Assembly (NCBI GenBank): GCA_964387645.1
Contig: CAYLYM010000046.1
Span: 1 to 26,374, forward strand
DNA from: CAYLYM01 sp964387645
GTDB taxonomy: Bacteria > Calditrichota > Calditrichia > RBG-13-44-9
DNA: 26,374 bases
Reading direction: 5' to 3'
The notes beneath the pieces are model-generated. The model saw only the letters and a list, made by a program, of their open reading frames with translations, was not told the origin of the DNA and searched no databases. The position numbers and the translations under genes are program-made. The first letter of the stretch is position 1; every line of letters starts with the position of its first letter. Positions 16,967 through 24,692 of this stretch are shown one piece after another.

Positions 16967-17130
16967 AAAACCTTTTGAACCAAAATCTGACTCCGTATCA
17001 TGCACTAATTGGGAAAATTCATATCGTGGAAATAAATTGAATATTTGTCCGAAAATATTATTAAATTTGTTCATAGGGTAAGCCTCCTTATGTATTTGGT
17101 TATCTATGTTTTAAATTTGGAGGCTTATCC
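16961..17130 (-). mobile_element. IS4-family insertion-sequence remnant (DUF4372 transposase N-terminus)
   Basis: On the minus strand an ATG at 17074, preceded by GGAGG, encodes MNKFNNIFGQIFNLFPRYEF and then SQLVHDTESDFGSKGFSC. This is the characteristic N-terminal domain (DUF4372) of one IS4-type transposase group, which normally continues with WxQFVAMLF. The frame stops matching at about 16961, where sequence switches to kduD. Upstream of the ATG, GGATAAGCCTCC (minus-strand reading, 17130-17119) and GGAGGCTTACCC (17087-17076) form a 12-bp inverted repeat, perhaps near the element's terminus. The transposase is reduced to about 38 of several hundred codons and is dead. A deletion running from inside this IS into kduD explains the junction. 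Confidence 0.75.
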
Positions 17131-17163
17131 TTTATCTTTCAATTATTTTCTTCGTGAAAAATC

Positions 17164-17745
17164 TTATTTCGGACTAAAGTGAGACGAACAATATTTTAAA
17201 AGTAATTCATTGACCTCGTCTAGATCAAATCGCTCAGGATCAAAATCATCACCAATCCAATCTTTATATTCTTCATGTTCTGGGTGGTCAGGATCATTCA
17301 ATCCATCCAAAAAATTATAGTATCCCCAAACACCGCCAACATCCTCAGGTGGACATGCCCTCTTCCCTTTTAGACATATAGGCAGCCTCGTACTTGAATT
17401 ATACGGAAGAAACTTTTCCAATGTAATTTTATGCTCCCAGCCATCTCCAAAATCATATTCATAAATTACTGTATCCTTCTCTTTTTTCAAAATATGTCCA
17501 ACTTTGTATTTCCTCTCATCAAGAATTTTCCTAAAATATTCTTCAGGATCTGGTTCACCATAATATTGACCATTTGCTATAAACTGATGTAAATGAGAGT
17601 TTTCCCATCCCATTACTATTTGTATTATTTCATGTAATTCTTGAAGAGTTATAGTATTAACAACGAGAAAACGACGCCAGATAGGAGGCCTTATTCCTTT
17701 CAAAACAATCTTTAACTGACATATTTTCTTTTGTATCTTTGACAT
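17164..17745 (-). CDS. Plasmid pRiA4b ORF-3-like protein
   Basis: 193 residues matching the pRiA4b ORF-3 family: LKIVLKGIRPPIWRRFLV near the N-terminus, LHEIIQIVMGWENSHLHQF, YEYDFGDGWEHKI, and CPPEDVGGVWGY near the C-terminal third. The family is widespread, often close to mobile elements, and has no established biochemical role. It ends 34 bp from the IS4 remnant, which fits that tendency. AAGGAT precedes the ATG. A 42-bp repeat shared with another locus of this window lies about 90 bp upstream and may hold its promoter. Confidence 0.88.
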   Translation of the reverse strand: MSKIQKKICQLKIVLKGIRPPIWRRFLVVNTITLQELHEIIQIVMGWENSHLHQFIANGQYYGEPDPEEYFRKILDERKYKVGHILKKEKDTVIYEYDFGDGWEHKITLEKFLPYNSSTRLPICLKGKRACPPEDVGGVWGYYNFLDGLNDPDHPEHEEYKDWIGDDFDPERFDLDEVNELLLKYCSSHFSPK

Positions 17746-17834
17746 CCGCTATTATCCTTGTGTTGTTTTCTTTATTACATCTAACATTATAATTTAATTT
17801 ATTCAATTAAATCATAATTCGTGTTTAATAATAT

Positions 17835-17876
17835 AAAATTCATATAAAAATTTTCAAAGAAAATTATTGGTGCTGG
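17835..17876. repeat. Dispersed 42-bp repeat, copy A
   Basis: 38 of 42 bases match 24409-24450, and AAATTTTT follows the core in both copies. Each copy lies about 90-103 bp upstream of a minus-strand start codon. Read on the minus strand the block contains TTGAAA, then 16 nt later TATATT (copy A) or TAACTT (copy B), so it may be a shared promoter. Alternatively it is the end of a small mobile repeat. Confidence 0.5.
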
Positions 17877-17904
17877 CTAAATTTTTCCTGTTTAAAAGTT
17901 TTAA

Positions 17905-18247
17905 TTAATTATTATTCGAAATCAGAGAAATTATGTCAATGCAATCTTTGTTCGAATAAGCAAAATCCAGTGCTTCCCGCAAGATCAACACACTCACCCG
18001 CTCCTTGCCAAGTTAGAGTCGGACAATCTGACTAAAAGTTCCATTCCGTCCTTCCCGCGCGTTGGTAGAACAATATTCAAGCTACTGCAGCCGACGGGCC
18101 TCAAATGTACACTACGGCGTTTGCAAATACGCCTTACCAGAGAGGGGACATGATCTTTCAACCAAGCAGTGAAAGCTGGGAACGGTTCTATCAATCCATA
18201 CCCGTTTCCCGCACTGATGAATTGCAGAAATTTCCTTCGTTTTTCAT
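17905..18247 (-). pseudogene. Tat-exported protein remnant
   Basis: ATG at 18247, preceded by GAGTGG, followed by AAAAACGAAGG. Restoring one A in the A-run yields MKKRRKFLQFISAG, a textbook twin-arginine signal (RRKFL). The shifted frame then stays open through IEPFPAFTAWLKDHVPS to TAG at 17994. Another frame continues the coding-like sequence as RVSVLILREALDFAYSNK to a TAA at 17905-17907. Total coding length is only about 110 residues, so the interior has probably been lost. The original product cannot be named; Tat-exported Gfo/Idh oxidoreductases, sulfatases and glycosidases all start this way. It lies 79 bp downstream of the large LamG-GH67-GH28 gene on the same strand and was probably its operon partner. 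Confidence 0.6.
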
Positions 18248-18325
18248 GTCCACTCTTGTTTATCCATCCACGTTTGCTTCTATGACCAATTTATTTCCCC
18301 TTTTCCGAGCCATAGCATTTCAGTA

Positions 18326-21300
18326 TTAATAATAACTGTTGCTTGCAGTTATTTCTCTATCTGCCATGCCTTTACAGTTTCGGATAATCAGGTTTTTTGT
18401 CTGCCTCCGAATTGCAATTCTGGAACTACACTCTGAGCCAATCGGTAATAGGGTATCTTCAAAAAGAATATTCATTGCATCATCAAGAACAATAGCTGGT
18501 CGTCCGTCGGATTTTTCGAAGAGAAATTCGCATCCAATAAAACTTATATTCTTTACATGGCGCAAATACCAGGCATATGCGGGGATTGGGCCAAGTTTTC
18601 TGGGAAAGCGTTCATCGTTCTCCGGTGGTTCCACTTCCGCTTCCGTAACCGGATGCCCACCCTTTGCTGTAATTGAGACATTCCTGAACTGGATATTTTC
18701 GATAGGGCTGCCCGGTTTTCCCCAGATAACGGAGGGCATTTCGCGTCCTTTGAAATATGAATAGCAGTCGGTAGCAGTAATGTTTTCGAAGGTCACGTTA
18801 CGTATTGCTCCTCGCTTATACATTCCCTTCGGTACTCGCGCAACGTCCGATAATTTAATAAAAATAGGCGCAAACGTTTTTTCCATCTTTATGTTTCTGT
18901 AATGTATATTTTCAATTACACTACCATCGTTCGAGGTGATTCCGATTCCGGCTTTTCCGGCTCGACGTATTCGGATGTTCTCAAATCGGATGTTCCTGAA
19001 AGGAGCTATCGTTTCCGTACCAATCTGTAAACCATTGCATCCACTTGCAAGGTAACAATTTCGCACAATAATGTTTTCACTGGGTAGCGCCTTGCCGAGA
19101 GAAAGGTCACTGCCAAGTTTTATCGCATCGTCACCACCTGCCGGATAGCCGTCGTGGTAGCGTACGGCATCGATATGACAATTGGAGACCACAACATTCC
19201 GGCATCCCGATAGATTCAGCCCATCCCGACTTGTATTGATGGTGACGTTATCGATGACCACGTCTTCGCAGCCAGTAGCTAGAATGGCGTAATGCCCACC
19301 CTGTTGTATGTTTAGATTGCGAATTTCGACGTTTTGGCAAAGTTTGAGGGCGATACACTTATCGCCGGTACCTTTTGGCACTTTACTGCTTCGGGTGAGG
19401 GCGGAGCCGTCAAGGGTGCCCGGCCCGTAAATTTTCACATTTTCTAGATTTTCGCCCCAGATGAGGGACGCATGCCAGTGATAATAGGCAGGATCCATAA
19501 GGCCCCTGTCGTTGGAATTGGGTTCCCACAGGTCCATGACATCCGGTAAGGCTTTCAACACAGCACCTGCATCAAGTGCCAGCGTTACGTTGCTTTTCAG
19601 ATGAATCGAACCAGTGGCATAAATACCCATTGGCACAAATACCGTTCCGCCTCCCGCCGCGCTGCACGCTTCGATCGCTTTGTTAATTGCCGGAGCATCG
19701 TTGGTGATTCCATCCGCCACCGCACCAAAATGCCGTACATTGTACGTCCCAACAGCCGACAGCCTCTCTGGTGTCAGGCTAGCGATCACATCATTACGTT
19801 TTATTCCTGTATGCTCTTCAAAGCAAGCAACCATACCGTCCCGGGTATTTCGTGCATCTTTCACGTAGTCAACGAGGATTTTCTTCGTATATTCGAAACG
19901 GCGGTTGTCTATCTTACCTTTAAGTTTCTCCCAAAGATCTACCATTTGCTGAGCAAGCTGTACGGCTTCATCCATGTTTCCGTAGACATCCTCGATCAAA
20001 GTCCGGCCGATGGATAGTCGGTAATTATGATCTACGAAATGAAAATAAGTCAGAAATTCTTCGCCTCTCATGCTGTCACCGTAAACTTCGCGCAACCCCG
20101 GGGCATATTGATCAAGGATTCGTTGCTGTAACTCCGGAGAAACAGGGCCGATTCCATCCCTGTTGATCACATATGGCGTTTTATGTTCCACCATCCCGAT
20201 ATCACCTTTGTCAATCCAGATCCCTCGATAGCCACGATATGTATAAAGTTTTCTGGTGACATCGTCCGCAATAAACAGGATTGTTTTGATTGTTCTCAGA
20301 ACTTCCGGATCGTTTCCGAATGTCTGTTTGATCCATTCTGTATAGATCTCATCAACAGAACGATCGGGATTCCAGGCGAGTCGACCCAGACCATAATAGT
20401 TGACCATATTCAGGGGACATTTAGTCCACGCGGGCGACGGACTGATCATGGAAACCCCCAGAATACAATCGACATCAAACTTATTCAGGCTGCCCGGCCC
20501 GTTTCGGTAATTATCCTGTTCCAGCCACCATTTCCATTTTTCGACCCAGGTCACTGGCCAGCCCTTATCGATGACCAGTTCACTGCCAGAAAGGTTCTTT
20601 TGAATAGCACCGTCAAGAGCCGGGATAGGAGCCCAGAAATCCCAGTCCATGGGGCTTCCCTTGGATATGAGAACAACATTTTCCAGAAATTTGCCATCTT
20701 CCGGAGTAAAAATATCGTATGGGATGAGGTTGCGATAGGGTTTGGGTGTATAGCGGTAATTGCCATATACGAAAGTGCGAACAAGACACTTTCCTCCATA
20801 AGGCAGCAGAGTTTTGGCTATCCGGTTGACCATTGGCGGTCGAGGATCACCGTTCTGTCCTTCAGAACCTAGCTTCATAAGATAGCCGCCGAAATCGGGC
20901 ACCCTCTCATAGAGTTTGTCAGCCGTCTCTTGCTTGAGCGCAAGCAGGTAACTCGGACTCCAGTATAGTTTCATACCATAATCTCTGAGAATAGATGCAA
21001 GGACTTCAACTTCATCAAGATGCTCAAGAAAATTGTCCCGGGCACTCCAATTAATTTCACTCGGACAGATGGCATTCCAACCGGCTGATGCCATCATGCG
21101 CACCCAGTCGCGGATGAGTTTCGTATTACCCGTACGTAAATCTTCCCAACTATAGATCGAATTGTATCGGCCACTGTACCAATTGTCATATTTGAAACCG
21201 CGGAAATAGGACCAGTGATTGACCATGCGGATCGGAATCTGCGGATTTTCAAGTACATCCAGTGCGCATGGATCCTGTCCCAACTGGAGGCGCCGAATCA

Positions 21301-22498
21301 GGTCGAATGTGCCAAAGATGACTCCTGCTGGGACATTGGCTACAACAACTAAAGTTGTTTCGTTATCATTCGTCAGCGATTTAATGATAAATCCGTCGTA
21401 CTTGATTCTATCCAGTTTCAACTCATCAGCCCGCTCACGAATCCAGTTTGAAGTTTCGGGAGTTCCCAAGATTACCTTTGAACCTTCGGTAGGTTTCTCC
21501 TCAATTTTTGGCTTGAATTCATACATCGATTTCAGGGCTTCGGCCAGCTCTGCTGCTGCCGTTTGAACAGTCGAATTCGAATCTTCCACGATGATGCGCT
21601 TGAGCAGATTCTCGCCTGGCCGCTTTGGGAGAGGATTATATTGCAACCACGCGCGGTAAAGAGTTCGGTCCTGTTCCTGGTACTGGTAGACATTCATTTT
21701 CCTTTCGTTGGGATTTGTGTCTTCCCGGCCTGCGTAGATAGATCTTGTCGAATTGAAAATTTCACGAATCTCCCGGTCGCTTAATACACGGTTGTAAATC
21801 CGAACATCGTCCATAAAACCGACAAATTCTTTGCCTGTTGTGATAGCTGTCAGACCTTTTCGCCGTAGGGGTTCCATGTTAGTCGTTGACAAATCGATCA
21901 CCGCGATCAATTGTCCATCCCGCCAACCGATGATCCTTTTGCCCTGGTCATCATAAGCCACAGCAAAATGGTGCCACTCCGATTCTCCCACGACCGCTCT
22001 CTCATGTGGGTAAAATGCCCACTCGCGCATATCATATTTTGGCCAATCGTAATCCAAAACCAGATTCCAGTATTTGAAATTATGTTCACCTGTAAAGCGG
22101 ACCTGCAAGTGACCGCGATAAACTCGGAACTGAACAGCATTATTGTTATATTCCAGACAAGTTGTCTGAGACCAGCCTACGTTCAGCCACAGAGAAATGG
22201 TGCCACGGGAAATAGCCAGGGGCGAGTTTTCCGAAGCTGGTATGATCATCGGACCAGTATCGGGCATGAGCTCTATGCATGCCTTGCCTTTTCCCAACGA
22301 ATAAATGCGTGTACCCTGGAGCATGGCGTCGTTGCCATTTCCCGAAAGATCCTTGCCAGTGCCATCGTCGAAATCCCACCGGCCAACCAGACCGTCTAAA
22401 ACATCAGCATATAAGCCAAACCAACTAAACACAATTAAAACCAGGAGAATCACTAACTGCATTATTTTGAATGTTTTTTCTACCTTTTTTCGGAACAC
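18326..22498 (-). CDS. Secreted LamG / GH67 alpha-glucuronidase-like / GH28 polygalacturonase-like fusion
   Basis: 1390 residues. The start is GTG at 22498 with AGGAGG 10 nt upstream. Signal peptide 1-31. LamG-type concanavalin-like domain about 34-250 (GLVGRWDFDDGTGKDLSGNGND, with WHHFAVAYD and FMDDVRIYNRVLS). GH67-like region about 270-905: YRAWLQYNPLP, IFGTFDLIRRLQ, NHWSYFRG, PDFGGYLMKLGSEGQNG and KGSPMDW. Counterparts of the GH67 acid and paired carboxylates are E546, D618 and E640, with spacing close to the known enzymes (72 and 22 residues against 79 and 28). GH28/pectate-lyase-3 beta helix 917-1378: YNVRHFGAVADGITND, NTSRDG (D1092) and GGDDAIKL (D1123, D1124). The usual GHG motif is replaced by CNG (1154-1156). 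The protein probably acts outside the cytoplasm on a glucuronate/galacturonate-containing polymer. Its GC content is visibly higher than that of its flanks. Confidence 0.88.
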   Translation of the reverse strand: MFRKKVEKTFKIMQLVILLVLIVFSWFGLYADVLDGLVGRWDFDDGTGKDLSGNGNDAMLQGTRIYSLGKGKACIELMPDTGPMIIPASENSPLAISRGTISLWLNVGWSQTTCLEYNNNAVQFRVYRGHLQVRFTGEHNFKYWNLVLDYDWPKYDMREWAFYPHERAVVGESEWHHFAVAYDDQGKRIIGWRDGQLIAVIDLSTTNMEPLRRKGLTAITTGKEFVGFMDDVRIYNRVLSDREIREIFNSTRSIYAGREDTNPNERKMNVYQYQEQDRTLYRAWLQYNPLPKRPGENLLKRIIVEDSNSTVQTAAAELAEALKSMYEFKPKIEEKPTEGSKVILGTPETSNWIRERADELKLDRIKYDGFIIKSLTNDNETTLVVVANVPAGVIFGTFDLIRRLQLGQDPCALDVLENPQIPIRMVNHWSYFRGFKYDNWYSGRYNSIYSWEDLRTGNTKLIRDWVRMMASAGWNAICPSEINWSARDNFLEHLDEVEVLASILRDYGMKLYWSPSYLLALKQETADKLYERVPDFGGYLMKLGSEGQNGDPRPPMVNRIAKTLLPYGGKCLVRTFVYGNYRYTPKPYRNLIPYDIFTPEDGKFLENVVLISKGSPMDWDFWAPIPALDGAIQKNLSGSELVIDKGWPVTWVEKWKWWLEQDNYRNGPGSLNKFDVDCILGVSMISPSPAWTKCPLNMVNYYGLGRLAWNPDRSVDEIYTEWIKQTFGNDPEVLRTIKTILFIADDVTRKLYTYRGYRGIWIDKGDIGMVEHKTPYVINRDGIGPVSPELQQRILDQYAPGLREVYGDSMRGEEFLTYFHFVDHNYRLSIGRTLIEDVYGNMDEAVQLAQQMVDLWEKLKGKIDNRRFEYTKKILVDYVKDARNTRDGMVACFEEHTGIKRNDVIASLTPERLSAVGTYNVRHFGAVADGITNDAPAINKAIEACSAAGGGTVFVPMGIYATGSIHLKSNVTLALDAGAVLKALPDVMDLWEPNSNDRGLMDPAYYHWHASLIWGENLENVKIYGPGTLDGSALTRSSKVPKGTGDKCIALKLCQNVEIRNLNIQQGGHYAILATGCEDVVIDNVTINTSRDGLNLSGCRNVVVSNCHIDAVRYHDGYPAGGDDAIKLGSDLSLGKALPSENIIVRNCYLASGCNGLQIGTETIAPFRNIRFENIRIRRAGKAGIGITSNDGSVIENIHYRNIKMEKTFAPIFIKLSDVARVPKGMYKRGAIRNVTFENITATDCYSYFKGREMPSVIWGKPGSPIENIQFRNVSITAKGGHPVTEAEVEPPENDERFPRKLGPIPAYAWYLRHVKNISFIGCEFLFEKSDGRPAIVLDDAMNILFEDTLLPIGSECSSRIAIRRQTKNLIIRNCKGMADREITASNSYY

Positions 22499-23637
22499 TT
22501 TTTTATTTCCTCCTCAACTAATTAGCAATAATAAATCCCCAACAACAAATCTTCATAGTCTATTTAATCTAAATACAATATCCCTTCTTTGATTTTGCTG
22601 TAGCACTTTCCTACAACCAATCTGCTGCGACGATTTTACCGCTTTTCACATTTATTATATGAAATTCACATTGTTTTTAAAAACGCTAAGTTAACTATGT
22701 CTATCTTTCCCTGCAAGAGAAAGAGTTGTTTTCTTGATTGAGATATGATTGAAGATAGAACTACCAATTTTTTAGTCTTCGTCTGAGAAATTTTTCATAC
22801 TTTTCTTTGAGAATCAAATACAGAAACTTCTCTGCAAATCCAGGGAATTGAAACATTTTCATGGTTTTAAGCCTGAAACGAATTTTTGGGATAAACCATT
22901 CTAGTGGCGCGCTATTAGGCAGCTGAAGCATGATAGGATGGCTATTAAGGTGTTCTTTGAAATTAAACGGTCACCTGACTGTATCCTTCCATCTGTGAAG
23001 AAAAACATAGGTTTGAAGTATAAAAGATCACCCTGAGTGCAGATTCGACAGCGATTTTTGCCGGCTGCTTTTTACTCCATCTACCCTGGATAATGTATTT
23101 ATTATCATTAAACTTAATAGTTTGATAATAAATAGATTTAAAAGGAGTAATTTTCGTAATCTTCATATTTTTAAAGTGTACCAACCTGAAATAATCCGCA
23201 GAATTTTTAAGATAAAATTCATCTTATATATCTAAAGAATTATCCTACTCAATCCCGCTCATTCATGTTCACATGTCATTATCCCAGTCAGGTTGAATTT
23301 TCGTAAATTCATCATCATTCATGTTTTATAATTACAATCATTTGAAGATGAGTTCTAATTGCATAAATATTGTGTATTTACAATTTCTGTTCTAGCAAAC
23401 CAACTTTTCTTGTTTTTGAATTAGTCATTGGTATATCCCCCATTGGATCACGAAAATTCCCAGTGTGCCTTTCTTTATTCAATTCGAACAGAAACACCCC
23501 ACAAATACTCAACATCATGTATTAGCATTTACGTATTAAAAACTACACTTAGATTTTATGATTTTAAACCAAATATTCAAAAATAAAAATCGAGAGTGTA
23601 CCTTGGCAATCCACTATATACACATCGTGTGAATAAT
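22499..23637. other. Gene-poor AT-rich stretch with coding-like fragments
   Basis: About 1.1 kb without an intact recognisable gene. Three short minus-strand frames look like protein debris. One at 22963-23184 (73 codons from TTG) contains YIIQGRWSKKQPAKIAVESA. One at 22761-22931 (56 residues) contains SAPLEWFIPKIRFRLK and ends EKFLRRRLKNW. One at 23378-23518 (46 residues) contains NKERHTGNFRDPMGDIPMTN. None has a proper ribosome binding site. The first two are adjacent and could be one frameshifted gene. I recognise none of the families. The GH fusion gene's promoter should lie in the first 200 bp. Confidence 0.35.
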
Positions 23638-24306
23638 TTACTCTAAAATCATACCACCCCATTCTACCACCGTAAAACCTTTGCGTGTAAACCGGGATAT
23701 TGAAGGCGTCTGCATATAACCTATTTCAGCGGTATTAACACCTTTAAATAAATAGTATAAACGCAGAGTACTTTCTGGTTCTTTCGAAAACTGAAGTTCA
23801 ACCAATTGATTGATAATATCGGACGTTTGGGGGTAAATGTAATAATATTCGTATTCTTTCAATTTTGGTATCCAGTACTCTGTGAAATCATCGATTTCAG
23901 TTTCATTAAACCCATATTCCTTCATATTGTCTCTAAAGAACATTTCAAGCTCATTTCTTGGCACCACCCATCCCTCATGTGTTTGAAAGTAATGGGGAAC
24001 ATTACATTCATAAAATAAATATCGGAACTCATTATCTATTATTCCTGAAGGCTTTACCGAGATATGCCAACCCTCATTATAAAGTGGCTCTGATACTGTT
24101 ATAGAACCTCCTCGGGGAAATAAAACTTTAATTATTAAGTTTTCTTCTTGCTCAGGGTAGATATATATATTCGGCTTTTTTACTACTAACGTATCTGATT
24201 CATTTACAGTGCGATAATAAGCAATAATTGATTTATCTCTGGAACAATTGGACACTATAAAAAAACTCAACAACATCAGGGCCAATAAAGTTATTTTGGT
24301 TTTCAT
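23638..24306 (-). CDS. Lipoprotein of a KPxIYxYP-motif family, unknown function
   Basis: 222 residues from the ATG at 24306, chosen because GGAGGG lies 7 nt upstream and the product then begins with a lipoprotein signal (MKTKITLLALMLLSFFIVSN with C21 as lipidated Cys). The upstream in-frame ATG at 24357 would bury the signal. The mature part has KPNIYIYPEQEE (44-55), then WHISVKPSG, YLFYECNVP and EYWIPKLKEYEYYYIYPQ. This pattern recalls a family of uncharacterised secreted proteins starting with KPVIYLYP in other phyla. It is likely membrane-anchored outside the cytoplasm. No enzymatic motif is apparent. Confidence 0.8.
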   Translation of the reverse strand: MKTKITLLALMLLSFFIVSNCSRDKSIIAYYRTVNESDTLVVKKPNIYIYPEQEENLIIKVLFPRGGSITVSEPLYNEGWHISVKPSGIIDNEFRYLFYECNVPHYFQTHEGWVVPRNELEMFFRDNMKEYGFNETEIDDFTEYWIPKLKEYEYYYIYPQTSDIINQLVELQFSKEPESTLRLYYLFKGVNTAEIGYMQTPSISRFTRKGFTVVEWGGMILE

Positions 24307-24408
24307 AGAATCGCCCTCCAATTTAAATTGATCACCATTTGTGTTGAAAGTAAACATTTTGTTTTAATTTCTTCTCAGGAATTGTTCTTTTTTATAAAGA
24401 ATAAAGTT

Positions 24409-24466
24409 AAAATTCATATAAGAATTTTCAAACAAAATTGTTGATGCTGGAAATTTTTATATGAAT
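24409..24466. repeat. Dispersed repeat copy B with inverted ends
   Basis: 24409-24450 matches copy A at 17835-17876 in 38 of 42 positions. Here the element also has inverted ends: ATTCATATAAGAATTT (24412-24427) pairs with AAATTTTTATATGAAT (24451-24466) at 15 of 16 bases, so about 55 nt can fold as a hairpin. Copy A keeps only half of the right arm. This is compatible with a miniature inverted-repeat element, or with a promoter region holding a palindromic operator. It lies 103 bp upstream of the lipoprotein start. The rest of the 24307-24692 gap is AT-rich, with a GTTATGC at 24486-24492. Confidence 0.5.
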
Positions 24467-24634
24467 CATTTTATATAAATTACCCGTTATGCGAATTAAA
24501 AAAGTAGATTTAGATATGGGATTTTTTATTCTTAGATTATGTTTATACATAAAAAAAACACGAAATTAATCTATTCCATATTTTAGAAAAATTTAGTCAA
24601 AATTTTATCCATTAGCAAACAATCTTTGTAAAAT

Positions 24635-24649
24635 GTGCTTAAAAAGCAC
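24635..24649 (-). terminator. Hairpin downstream of the secreted-protein gene
   Basis: GTGCTTAAAAAGCAC forms a perfect 6-bp stem with a 3-nt loop, 43 nt after the stop of the minus-strand gene at 24693. On the minus strand it is followed by ATTTTA rather than a clean T-run, so terminator function is plausible but unproven. Confidence 0.35.
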
Positions 24650-24692
24650 GGGCATATAATACGAATAAACATACACACTGTTATACGATGTG

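Noticed and set aside
16967..17080. Plus-strand open frame after the kduD stop (HEKPFEPKSDSVS...)
   Set aside because: The opposite strand reads as a DUF4372 transposase N-terminus with a proper ATG and GGAGG, so the plus-strand frame is a shadow.
17076..17130. 12-bp inverted repeat as a transcription terminator between convergent genes
   Set aside because: The 31-nt loop is long, and the repeat lies in the leader of the IS4 transposase remnant, where an IS-related origin is more likely. Terminator function is not excluded.
20183..20872. Long plus-strand frame of 229 codons opposite the GH67 region
   Set aside because: Antisense shadow of a gene with clear motifs; it has no recognisable motif, no ribosome site and a biased composition expected from the complementary strand. 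Similar antisense frames at 8720-9181, 19601-20017 and 21911-22399 were dropped for the same reason.
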